From assembly GCA_025354075.1 (NCBI GenBank), contig JANXNO010000252.1, positions 1 through 5,683 of the forward strand: a stretch of DNA of 5,683 nucleotides, written 5' to 3'. This DNA comes from Burkholderiales bacterium. GTDB lineage: Bacteria; Pseudomonadota; Gammaproteobacteria; Burkholderiales; Casimicrobiaceae. The notes below the pieces were generated by a model. It was not told where the DNA came from. It saw only the letters and a program-made list of their open reading frames with translations, and did no database searches. Shown in pieces: positions 1-5,679 of the stretch. A program made the position numbers and the translations under genes. How positions within the stretch are numbered: position 1 is the stretch's first letter; each line of letters starts with the position of its first letter.

Positions 1-41
1 TGCCCCCTCTCCCCTCGCGGGAGAGGGTTGGGGTGAGGGGG
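1..41 (+). repeat. Palindromic GC-rich repeat, copy A (REP/BIME-like)
   Basis: The core is a perfect 9-bp stem, CCCTCTCCC at 5-13 and GGGAGAGGG at 19-27, with a 5-nt loop. It is followed by a purine-rich tail, TTGGGGTGAGGGGG, at 28-41. The same unit occurs inverted at 81-125; over about 40 aligned bases roughly 35 are identical. Two inverted copies around a short spacer is the arrangement of BIMEs made from REP sequences. Repeats of this kind are common in proteobacterial genomes, usually between genes. The left edge may lie outside the window. Confidence 0.8.
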
Positions 42-584
42 CTCGTGGAGTTCCGCGCCAACTCGTTTCTCTGCTGGCCGAACCCACCCCTCACCCTAGC
101 CCTCTCCCGCAAGGGGAGAGGGGACAAAACCGGTGGCGTACGTGCGCTTGCTGCAGCATGGATCGCTTGCATACCTCTGGTTCATGCACAGCCCGCGAAC
201 GACCCCGTTCTCGAAGCGCGCGTAAAAGCCCTCTCCTCTGAACTCCGCTGCCTGGTGTGCCAAAACCAGACGGTCGAGGACAGCACCGCGCCGGTCGCCC
301 GCGACATGAAAGATCAGGTGCGTATGCAGCTCGCAGCGGGCAAAAGCGAGGCGGAAGTAAAGCTTTACATGACTGATCGATTTGGCGATTTTGTGCTCTA
401 CAAACCGCCGCTTAAGGCGACCACGATTGTGCTGTGGGCGGGGCCGTTCATTGCGTTGGCTTTTGCTGCATTGCTGCTGATTCGACGGCTGCGACGCAGT
501 GAAGCAAAGTCGAGCGCAACGCCACTCAACGACATCGACCGAGAACGCGCTCGCGCGCTGCTAAACGACACGCTTAGGCCATGA
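33..584 (+). CDS. ccmH: Cytochrome c-type biogenesis protein CcmH (CycL), start uncertain
   Basis: CcmH is a membrane-anchored periplasmic thiol oxidoreductase of System I cytochrome c maturation; it acts on the CxxCH cysteines of apocytochrome c before haem ligation. Numbering from GTG 33, a hydrophobic segment ending HA|QP (about residues 38-52) looks like a signal peptide. The family signature LRCLVCQN follows with the redox pair Cys73/Cys76, then the conserved FGDFVLYKPP at about 117-126, one transmembrane helix at about 131-150 and a short basic cytoplasmic tail. This is the short CcmH form, with the TPR part on the separate ccmI. The stop overlaps the ccmI start (ATGA). The start is unclear: no ATG precedes the hydrophobic core, the frame is open to the window edge, and the only initiators are GTG 33 (GAGAGG at 21-26) and GTG 45 (GAGG at 35-38). 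Both of those Shine-Dalgarno-like runs, and GTG 33 itself, lie inside the repeat. Function is well supported; the N-terminus is not. Confidence 0.9.
   Translation: MRGLVEFRANSFLCWPNPPLTLALSRKGRGDKTGGVRALAAAWIACIPLVHAQPANDPVLEARVKALSSELRCLVCQNQTVEDSTAPVARDMKDQVRMQLAAGKSEAEVKLYMTDRFGDFVLYKPPLKATTIVLWAGPFIALAFAALLLIRRLRRSEAKSSATPLNDIDRERARALLNDTLRP
81..125 (-). repeat. Palindromic GC-rich repeat, copy B (inverted partner)
   Basis: This is the inverted copy of the repeat at 1-41. The core stem is again a perfect 9 bp, CCCTCTCCC at 100-108 and GGGAGAGGG at 114-122, with a GCAAG loop. The pyrimidine-rich flank at 85-99 is the complement of the tail of copy A. The two copies are separated by about 40 bp of unrelated sequence. 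Here the repeat lies in the open reading frame of ccmH and would be read as PPLTLALSRKGRGD, just upstream of the signal-peptide hydrophobic core. Confidence 0.8.
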
Positions 585-1882
585 ATCCAGCCCTCCTTTT
601 TTTAGTCATCATCGCTGTGATCACGTCGCTCGTTTTGTGGGTTGTGTTGCGGCCGTTGTTGGCTAAGCGCGCTGTCACAAATGTCACCAACGCCAGCGGA
701 CAATCCAATGTCGACGCATTGCGCATTGAACTCAGCGAAGCACGCCGCGACCAGAAGCTGGGTTTGCTGTCAGACGCGTCGCTGGCGGAGGCCGAACGCG
801 AACTCGAAACGCGCGTGTTGGCCGAATCGCGGCAGGCGGCCAACCCCACCGCGCCACGCTACAAACGCACTGCGATTGCGCTTGGTGTGCTGCTGCCCGT
901 GCTCGCGGTGGGCGGTTACGCGGCGGTCGGCAACCCTGCGGCGGTAGTGCCAGAAATCGCGCGAGCTGCGCCTGCCGCTCCAGTCGCACAATCGGAAGCC
1001 CAATCCCAGGCAGACCGGCAAATGGACGAGCTGTTCAAGCTGGCCGAGGAGCGCTTGAACAAAGAGCCAAATGACGTTAAAGGCTGGCTGCTACTGGCCC
1101 GCGCCAAGGCGTCGGTCGGCATGTTCGACGGCGCGATGAAGGCCTACGAAAAGGCAGCCGCGCTCGACCCGAAAGACAGTGAAATGTGGTCCGACTATGC
1201 CGATTCGGCGGCGGGTATCGCGCAAGGCAAGATGGACGGCAAACCCATCGAGCTGATCAACAAATCGCTGGCGCTGGACGGCAAAAACATCAAGGCGTTG
1301 CTGCTGCGCGGCACGTGGGAAATGCAGAAAAACGATCTAGTCGCCGCCGAAAAATCGTTCACGCTCGCCAAATCGGTGTCGGAGCCGAACTCCGGCTTTG
1401 CGCAGATTGCCGACAACGCGCTTGGTGAAATCGTTTCGCGGCGTGGCGGCACACCCGCTGCTGTTGCTCCCGTGCCAGTCGCCGGAACGCCGCCCGTTGT
1501 TGCGCCCGCCAACGCATCGGCCGCCGCGTTGGCGACCGTGACGTTACAACTGAGCGCCGACGCGCGCAAAGCCGCTTCGGCCAGCACGGCGACCGCCGCC
1601 GTATTCCTGATCGTGCGCGCAGCAGGTGCCGAACGTGGCCCACCGTTAGCGGCGAAGAAGTTAGCGCTTGCTGAAGCCAGCAAACCGATCGTACTGACCG
1701 CCGCCGACGCCATGATCGGCGGAGCAGGGCTCAAACCGGGCGCGGACGTGGTGTTACAAGCGCGCCTGTCGTTGAACGGGCAGCCGATGGCGCAAGCCGG
1801 GGATTGGCAGAGCGCGAAAACGACCGGCAAATTGTCGAGCGCAGCGCTAACGTTGGTCATTGATCAGCCAGTTAAAAATTAA
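581..1882 (+). CDS. ccmI: Cytochrome c-type biogenesis protein CcmI (CycH)
   Basis: CcmI is the membrane-bound chaperone that holds apocytochrome c and passes it to the CcmF/CcmH haem ligation complex. The 433-residue product has the full family layout. TM1 is at about 5-25. A charged cytoplasmic loop at 45-85 contains the typical DQKLGLLSDASLAEAERELE stretch. TM2 is at about 97-116, followed by an Ala/Pro-rich spacer. TPR-like helices lie at about 145-270 (for example WLLLARAKASVGMFDGAMKAYEKAAALDP at 169-197). A second Pro/Ala linker spans about 290-315. A beta-rich C-terminal domain, about 318-433, resembles the Ig-like tail of many betaproteobacterial and gammaproteobacterial CcmI proteins. 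The start ATG lies inside the ccmH stop (ATGA) with no good Shine-Dalgarno sequence, so translational coupling is likely. It is probably the last gene of the ccm operon, since the next 490 bp belong to glnA control. Confidence 0.92.
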   Translation: MNPALLFLVIIAVITSLVLWVVLRPLLAKRAVTNVTNASGQSNVDALRIELSEARRDQKLGLLSDASLAEAERELETRVLAESRQAANPTAPRYKRTAIALGVLLPVLAVGGYAAVGNPAAVVPEIARAAPAAPVAQSEAQSQADRQMDELFKLAEERLNKEPNDVKGWLLLARAKASVGMFDGAMKAYEKAAALDPKDSEMWSDYADSAAGIAQGKMDGKPIELINKSLALDGKNIKALLLRGTWEMQKNDLVAAEKSFTLAKSVSEPNSGFAQIADNALGEIVSRRGGTPAAVAPVPVAGTPPVVAPANASAAALATVTLQLSADARKAASASTATAAVFLIVRAAGAERGPPLAAKKLALAEASKPIVLTAADAMIGGAGLKPGADVVLQARLSLNGQPMAQAGDWQSAKTTGKLSSAALTLVIDQPVKN

Positions 1883-2007
1883 CAGCTTTTGGTGGAAAGC
1901 CTTATTCATTATGGGCTTAGATCGCCAATCAGGTGTAATACGATAAACAGCTAAATGCTCACCCAGCCCAATAAAAACGTCATTCCAGTGAAAAGCTGTA
2001 CACGCTT

Positions 2008-2024
2008 TGCACCGATTTGGCGCT
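2008..2024 (+). promoter_or_regulatory. Putative NtrC binding site 1 upstream of glnA
   Basis: TGCACCGATTTGGCGCT matches the enteric NtrC dyad TGCACC-N5-GGTGCA with the left half perfect, the right half 4 of 6, and the total length of 17 bp correct. Its centre is about 204 bp upstream of the predicted sigma-54 transcription start, a suitable enhancer distance. The presence of ntrB just downstream of glnA supports the reading. The match is by eye; no matrix score was computed. Confidence 0.55.
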
Positions 2025-2034
2025 GCTTAACCGA

Positions 2035-2051
2035 TGCATTTTTTTGGGGCA
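2035..2051 (+). promoter_or_regulatory. Putative NtrC binding site 2 upstream of glnA
   Basis: TGCATTTTTTTGGGGCA has the same 17-bp dyad geometry, with 4 of 6 matches on the left half and 5 of 6 on the right. Its centre lies 27 bp downstream of site 1. Paired NtrC sites are usual for cooperative activation at glnA. A 27-bp spacing is not a whole number of helical turns, which weakens the pairing slightly. A third, degenerate pair of half-sites (GCACC at 2076-2080 and GGCGC at 2088-2092) has 7-bp spacing and was not called. Confidence 0.45.
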
Positions 2052-2193
2052 GCAAGGGAACGGAGAACGCATAACGCACCAATTTAAGGCGCGCCAGATT
2101 TCTACGCCCCTCACTCCACGAATCACTGCGCGCAAAAAATCTCCAGCGAGTCGCCATAAACCGGTGTCTAACCGACCCCACCTCACGCTTTAC

Positions 2194-2209
2194 TGGGACG
2201 TTTGATGCT
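2194..2209 (+). promoter_or_regulatory. Sigma-54 (-24/-12) promoter of glnA
   Basis: TGGGACGTTTGATGCT aligns with the sigma-54 consensus TGGCACG-N4-TTGCW: only the C after TGG and the first T of TTGC differ. The invariant GG (2195-2196) and GC (2207-2208) have exactly the required 10-bp separation. Transcription would begin near 2220, leaving a leader of about 155 nt before glnA. Together with the upstream NtrC-like dyads this fits the known nitrogen control of glnA. Confidence 0.7.
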
Positions 2210-2361
2210 GTCCTCCCTCCCGCGTTACCATTGCTGCCGCAGCGACGGTTCGATGGCATGTTTTCTGCATTGAATGTTGCAAAGAATACAAAACGCAAGT
2301 CGCAACTCAAACGCCGCGCAACAATTTCTTACAGTTCGACCCCACTCATAACTCAAGCCCT

Positions 2362-2367
2362 AGGAGA
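2362..2367 (+). promoter_or_regulatory. Ribosome binding site fixing the glnA start
   Basis: AGGAGA ends 7 nt before ATG 2375. The reading frame is open for 48 more codons upstream (to TTG 2231), but that extension is unlike any GlnA. This strong Shine-Dalgarno sequence plus the canonical [11 protein letters not shown] start settle on 2375. Confidence 0.85.
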
Positions 2368-2374
2368 TACTGGT

Positions 2375-3787
2375 ATGGCAACAGGTGCCGACGTCCTCAA
2401 ACGAATTAAAGACGAAGATGTGAAATTCGTCGACCTCCGCTTTACCGACTTCCGCGGCAAAGAGCAGCACGTACAAGTGCCGGAAGATCATTTCGACGCA
2501 GACAAATTCACCGAAGGCCATGCCTTCGACGGATCAAGCATCGCCGGCTGGAAAGGCATTGAAGCCTCCGACATGCTGTTGATGCCGGACCCGAACACTG
2601 CCATCATCGACCCGTTCATCGAAGAAACGACGCTCAACATCACCTGCGACGTGATCGAGCCAGCAACCGGCAAGGGCTACGACCGTGACCCGCGTTCACT
2701 CGCGCGCCGTGCTGAGGCCTACCTCAAAGCCAGCGGCATCGGCGACGTCGCCTACTTCGGTCCAGAGCCTGAATTCTTCATTTTTGATTCGGTTGAGTGG
2801 AAAACCGACATGTCCGGTTCGTATTCGAAGATCTACTCGGAAGAAGCCGCATGGGAATCCGACGCCAAGCACGAGGGTGGCAACAAGGGCCATCGCCCGA
2901 CCGTGAAGGGCGGCTATTTCCCAGTGCCTCCAGTGGACCAACTGCAAGACATCCGCAACGCGATGGTGCTCGCAGCCAAAGAAATGGGCGTTCCGGTTGA
3001 AGTGTTCCACCATGAAGTGGCGAACGCGGGCCAGTGCGAAATCGGCACCCGTTTCAGCTCGCTGGTTCAGCGCGCCGACTGGACGCAAGTCCTGAAATAT
3101 GCCGTGTGGAACACCGCTGCGCTGTACGGCAAAACGGCGACCTTTATGCCGAAACCCATCGTTGGCGACAACGGTTCCGGCATGCACGTTCACCAGTCGA
3201 TCTGGAAAGACGGCAAGAACTTGTTCGCAGGCAATGGCTACGCGGGCTTGTCGGAAATGGCGCTGTACTACATCGGCGGCATCATCAAGCATGCGCGCGC
3301 CCTGAACGCCATCACCAATCCGGGCACCAACTCGTACAAGCGCCTGGTTCCGCATTTCGAAGCACCGGTCAAGCTCGCTTACTCAGCGCGTAACCGCTCC
3401 GCCTCAATCCGTATTCCTTACGTGCAGTCCGACAAGGCACGTCGTATCGAAGTGCGCTTCCCGGATCCGTTGGCCAACAGCTACCTTGCCTTCTCGGCGA
3501 TGATGCTGGCCGGTATGGACGGCATCCAGAACAAAATCCATCCAGGCGAGCCGTCTGACAAAAACCTCTACGACTTGTCGCCAGAGGAAGATGCCAAGAT
3601 CCCAACCGTGTGCTCGTCACTCGATCAGGCGCTGGAATACCTGGACAAAGACCGCGAGTTCCTGACCCGTGGTGGCGTGTTCAGCAACGAAATGATCGAC
3701 GCGTACATCGCACTCAAAATGGAAGAAGTCACGCGGTTCCGCGCCACGACGCATCCGATTGAGTTCGACATGTATTACTCGCTGTAA
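2375..3787 (+). CDS. glnA: Glutamine synthetase type I (GSI-beta)
   Basis: GlnA makes glutamine from glutamate, ammonia and ATP as a cytosolic dodecamer and is the entry point of ammonia assimilation. The 470-residue product matches the usual length of about 469. The N-terminal beta-grasp domain includes [11 protein letters not shown]. The catalytic domain shows [11 protein letters not shown] with metal ligands Glu131 and Glu133, [21 protein letters not shown] with His271, [12 protein letters not shown] and [20 protein letters not shown] contains Tyr399, equivalent to the enteric Tyr397 adenylylated by GlnE; Ser replaces the first Pro of the common NLYDLPPEE. The GSI-beta-type region around 165-185 is present. 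Transcription is probably from the sigma-54/NtrC promoter upstream. The gene ends in tandem stops (TAATAA) before a strong terminator, and the sensor kinase ntrB lies downstream. Identification is secure. Confidence 0.98.
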   Translation: MATGADVLKRIKDEDVKFVDLRFTDFRGKEQHVQVPEDHFDADKFTEGHAFDGSSIAGWKGIEASDMLLMPDPNTAIIDPFIEETTLNITCDVIEPATGKGYDRDPRSLARRAEAYLKASGIGDVAYFGPEPEFFIFDSVEWKTDMSGSYSKIYSEEAAWESDAKHEGGNKGHRPTVKGGYFPVPPVDQLQDIRNAMVLAAKEMGVPVEVFHHEVANAGQCEIGTRFSSLVQRADWTQVLKYAVWNTAALYGKTATFMPKPIVGDNGSGMHVHQSIWKDGKNLFAGNGYAGLSEMALYYIGGIIKHARALNAITNPGTNSYKRLVPHFEAPVKLAYSARNRSASIRIPYVQSDKARRIEVRFPDPLANSYLAFSAMMLAGMDGIQNKIHPGEPSDKNLYDLSPEEDAKIPTVCSSLDQALEYLDKDREFLTRGGVFSNEMIDAYIALKMEEVTRFRATTHPIEFDMYYSL

Positions 3788-3807
3788 TAACGCGATTGCA
3801 CCTCGCT

Positions 3808-3823
3808 GCGGAACCAGTTCCGC
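3808..3823 (+). other. Hairpin downstream of glnA
   Basis: GCGGAACCAGTTCCGC is a perfect inverted repeat that could fold as a 6-bp stem with a CCAG loop, 20 bp after the glnA stop. It has no T-run of its own, so it is not a terminator by itself. It may protect the mRNA 3' end or pause polymerase ahead of the terminator that follows. Confidence 0.5.
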
Positions 3824-3836
3824 GGAAGGTGACTCC

Positions 3837-3864
3837 AAAAGAGGCAGGGCAACCTGCTTTTTTT
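3837..3864 (+). terminator. Intrinsic terminator of glnA
   Basis: A GC stem, GCAGG (3844-3848) and CCTGC (3853-3857), closes on a GCAA tetraloop of GNRA type and is followed by seven T residues (3858-3864). The stem can extend through G-T and A-T pairs into an upstream A-tract (3837-3840) facing the T-run. An A-tract on one side and a T-tract on the other allow some termination in both directions. It separates glnA from the DUF4124 gene and ntrB, so ntrB expression depends on read-through or its own promoter. Confidence 0.85.
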
Positions 3865-3872
3865 GTTTGTTA

Positions 3873-3901
3873 TTGCTCCAAGTCGCTGTTTTGACTACAC
3901 T
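3873..3901 (+). promoter_or_regulatory. Weak sigma-70-like promoter before the DUF4124 gene
   Basis: TTGCTC (3873-3878) and TACACT (3896-3901) are separated by 17 bp, with 3 of 6 and 4 of 6 consensus matches. It sits just after the glnA terminator, where a new promoter would be expected. The predicted start (about 3908) coincides with the ATG, which would give a leaderless mRNA. This is weak evidence. Confidence 0.25.
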
Positions 3902-3907
3902 TTCCTT

Positions 3908-4414
3908 ATGAAAACCGTCGTAGCTCCCGCTTTTTTTGTTGCCGCGTCGCTGTTGCTGACGGTGTCGGCACACGCCGAAATCTACAAATACGTCGATCCA
4001 GCCACCGGCGCGGTGGAATACACGAACCAGCCCAAGAAGGGCGCGGTGCGCACCTCGATTGACTCGTTTTCTGATGCGCCGAGCGGCATCAAGTCCAGCA
4101 AAGGCGCAACCGTCAAGGTCAGCACCACCAGCAATTTGAACTCGGGCAGCGCCGCCGCCTCAGTCGATGCTGGCACGCAGAGAACGCGCGATGGCACGCG
4201 CCGACAAGTGCTGGCGGACGAGCTCGCACTGGAAGAAAAAATGCTCAATGAAGCGCGCAGCAGCTTCAACAACGGCAAGCCGTTGCCGATGGCCGACGAA
4301 GGCCTCGGCTCACCAAAATACATTGATCGCTCCAAGCAGATCGAAAAGACATTGCGCCACCACGAACGCAATGTGGCCTCACTCAAGCAAGAGCTGTCGA
4401 ATCTGAAACTGTAG
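3908..4414 (+). CDS. Secreted DUF4124 domain-containing protein of unknown function
   Basis: This 168-residue protein begins with a clear Sec signal peptide (residues 1-23, hydrophobic core AFFVAASLLLTV, cleavage after AHA) and continues EIYKYVDPATGAVEYTNQP, the hallmark opening of DUF4124 (IYKYVD...G.V.YTN.P). A Ser/Thr/Ala-rich stretch (about 62-95) leads into a charged, probably coiled-coil C-terminus (about 96-122 and 140-168), so it is likely periplasmic. The function of the family is unknown to me. It lies between glnA and ntrB, an arrangement I recall from other proteobacteria such as Pseudomonas. The start was chosen because the signal peptide begins here; an upstream TTG at 3863 lies in the terminator. 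No good Shine-Dalgarno sequence precedes the ATG. The TAG stop lies inside the REP-like repeat that follows. Confidence 0.85.
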   Translation: MKTVVAPAFFVAASLLLTVSAHAEIYKYVDPATGAVEYTNQPKKGAVRTSIDSFSDAPSGIKSSKGATVKVSTTSNLNSGSAAASVDAGTQRTRDGTRRQVLADELALEEKMLNEARSSFNNGKPLPMADEGLGSPKYIDRSKQIEKTLRHHERNVASLKQELSNLKL

Positions 4415-4475
4415 GAGCGGCTCTGCCGCGACCTGCGTTCGCGCATCAACCCCCGTTGCAGCAGCGCTGCTCCTC
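4411..4475. repeat. REP-like inverted repeat / long hairpin overlapping the DUF4124 gene stop
   Basis: The arm at 4413-4432 (AGGAGCGGCTCTGCCGCGAC) pairs with 4455-4474 in a stem of about 20 positions with two mismatches and a few G-T pairs, around a loop of about 22 nt. The left arm also folds alone (GCGGC-TCT-GCCGC, 4417-4429), and the right arm contains the perfect palindrome AGCAGCGCTGCT (4460-4471). A GTAGGAGCGGC opening followed by a GCCGCGAC arm is typical of REP-like repeats in Pseudomonas and Xanthomonas relatives, by recall only. There is no T-run, so it is not an obvious terminator. The TAG stop of the upstream gene falls within its first bases. Confidence 0.65.
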
Positions 4476-4533
4476 AAGGCAGCGAGCAGTTACCGCGACA
4501 GATTTGTTGCAACGTGCGTCATTTCTCCCACGC

Positions 4534-4549
4534 TGGTTTGCTTCTTGCT
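4534..4549 (+). promoter_or_regulatory. Sigma-54-like motif just upstream of ntrB (low confidence)
   Basis: TGGTTTGCTTCTTGCT has TGG, G at position 7 and a perfect TTGCT block, with GG (4535-4536) and GC (4547-4548) correctly spaced. The strongly conserved CAC after TGG is TTT, which weakens it. The predicted start (about 4560) would be immediately before ATG 4561, leaving no leader. No NtrC-like dyad was found nearby. It could be chance. Confidence 0.25.
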
Positions 4550-4560
4550 AAAACCGGGCT

Positions 4561-5679
4561 ATGGTTGAAACAGCAGGCCTCGAACTCATCTCTACAGCAG
4601 TGCTGTTGCTGGGTCGCGGCTATCGCATTACCTACGCCAATCCTGCCGCAGAGAATCTGTTTGCGCAATCGCGTCGACAACTTCTCACCACGCGCCTGAC
4701 TGACCTGTTCCGCGACAGCGAGCGGCTCACCCCCGCGCTTGAACTCGCGCTGACACATCGCGCGAGCTACACCGAGCAGGAGCTTGAGCTGCACTTGAAC
4801 GGCAAGGCCGACGGTGTATCGCGTCTGGTGGTCAATTGCACCGCGAGTTTTCTTGACTCGACCGACGCTGAGGACTCGCAGCTGATCGTCGAATTTCGTC
4901 ACATCGATCAGCAACTAAAGATTGCGCGCGAGGCCAAAATCGCCGAGCAGAATCAGGCCAATCGTGAGCTGGTCAGAAACCTTGCGCACGAGATCAAAAA
5001 CCCGCTCGGAGGTTTGCGCGGCGCCGCGCAATTGCTCGAAGCTGAGCTGTCGTCGCCTAATCTGGTTGAGTACACGCAGGTCATCATCTCGGAGGCTGAT
5101 CGCCTGCAAAACCTGGTGAACAAACTGCTCACGCCGCACAAGCTGCCGCGCTACGCACGCACTGATATTCACCGATTGTTGAATCGCGTGCTGCAGTTGC
5201 TGACCAACGAATTTGGCAGCACCCATGCGCTGGAGGCTGATTTTGACGTGAGCCTGCCGGAGGTCGAATGCGACGCCGAACAGATCACGCAAGTGCTGCT
5301 GAATATCGCGCGTAACGCCTGCCAGTCCACCGCCAACCAGCGCAATCCGAATGTGAAGCTGCGCTCGCGGATCACGCGGCAGGTGGTGCTCGCCAAGCGC
5401 CGCTATCGCATGGCGCTCGAAATCTCGGTGATCGACAACGGCCCCGGCATTGATCCCGACATTCGCGACCGCATTTTTTATCCGTTATTCACCACCCGAA
5501 ACGATGGCACCGGCTCCGGCCTGGGCCTGTCAATCGCACAAACCTTTGTTACCCAACACTGCGGGCTGATCGAGGTGGACTCTGAACCCGGCCACACGCT
5601 GTTCCGGGTCATCCTGCCCTTTGCGCATCCTGCAGAGCAAATATCTGTGGCTGACCGAGCCGAAAGAAGCACTTTATGA
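4561..5679 (+). CDS. glnL: Nitrogen regulation sensor histidine kinase NtrB (GlnL, NRII)
   Basis: NtrB phosphorylates and dephosphorylates NtrC according to nitrogen status reported by PII. The 372-residue product (enteric NtrB is about 349) has no membrane segment, as expected for this cytosolic kinase. An N-terminal PAS domain (about 7-75) includes YANPAAENLFAQSRRQLL. The DHp helix has the NtrB-type H-box NLAHEIKNPLGGLRGAAQLL with the phospho-acceptor His143. The HATPase domain shows the N-box LLNIARNACQS (Asn248, Asn252), the G1 box DNGPGI (292-297) and FTTRNDGTGSGLGLS (310-324). ATG 4561 is the only plausible start: an in-frame TAA at 4549 blocks extension and the PAS domain begins at once. 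No clear Shine-Dalgarno sequence is visible. The stop overlaps the next start (ATGA at 5676-5679), as expected for a translationally coupled ntrBC pair. Confidence 0.95.
   Translation: MVETAGLELISTAVLLLGRGYRITYANPAAENLFAQSRRQLLTTRLTDLFRDSERLTPALELALTHRASYTEQELELHLNGKADGVSRLVVNCTASFLDSTDAEDSQLIVEFRHIDQQLKIAREAKIAEQNQANRELVRNLAHEIKNPLGGLRGAAQLLEAELSSPNLVEYTQVIISEADRLQNLVNKLLTPHKLPRYARTDIHRLLNRVLQLLTNEFGSTHALEADFDVSLPEVECDAEQITQVLLNIARNACQSTANQRNPNVKLRSRITRQVVLAKRRYRMALEISVIDNGPGIDPDIRDRIFYPLFTTRNDGTGSGLGLSIAQTFVTQHCGLIEVDSEPGHTLFRVILPFAHPAEQISVADRAERSTL

Larger units (their letters stand above)
1883..2374. other. Intergenic region between ccmI and glnA
   Basis: This 492-bp stretch holds no convincing gene. 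Short open frames on both strands (for example 1951-2310 minus and 2017-2205 plus) have no recognisable protein character and cross the regulatory sites. Its left part (1883-2007) is relatively AT-rich. It contains only a weak AAGCC/GGCTT dyad (1897-1918) without a T-run, so I see no clear intrinsic terminator for the ccm operon. The middle carries NtrC-like dyads and the right part a sigma-54 promoter, then a leader of about 150 nt before glnA. No convincing IHF site was seen between them. Confidence 0.7.

Noticed and set aside
1195..1860. A 221-codon open frame on the minus strand inside ccmI
   Set aside because: It is fully antisense to a well-supported ccmI, has low-complexity Ala/Ser-rich composition without domain signatures, and is explained by codon bias at high GC.
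1897..1918. AAGCC/GGCTT dyad after ccmI as a possible terminator
   Set aside because: The stem is only 5 bp with a loop of 12 nt and no T-run follows.
2007..2035. TTGCAC as a -35 box for a second, sigma-70 glnA promoter overlapping NtrC site 1
   Set aside because: No acceptable -10 hexamer lies at 16-18 bp spacing.
1951..2310. Minus-strand open frame of 119 codons (and plus-strand 2017-2205) in the ccmI-glnA gap
   Set aside because: Neither has a recognisable motif, and both cross the NtrC-like sites and the glnA sigma-54 promoter.
2231..2374. In-frame 48-codon N-terminal extension of glnA from TTG 2231
   Set aside because: The family starts at [15 protein letters not shown] sequence, a strong AGGAGA lies 7 nt before ATG 2375, and the extension resembles no GlnA sequence.
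2220..2374. Riboswitch or structured regulator in the long glnA leader
   Set aside because: Only a tiny GCTG-CCG-CAGC fold (2233-2243) is visible; nothing resembles a known glutamine-responsive RNA.
2696..3355. A 219-codon open frame on the minus strand inside glnA
   Set aside because: It is antisense to the conserved core of glnA and has no recognisable protein features; it is a shadow of glnA codon use.
3569..3583. Ser instead of Pro after NLYDL at the GlnA adenylylation site
   Set aside because: Tyr399 and the surrounding residues are intact; a single conservative change beside it is within normal family variation as far as I can judge.
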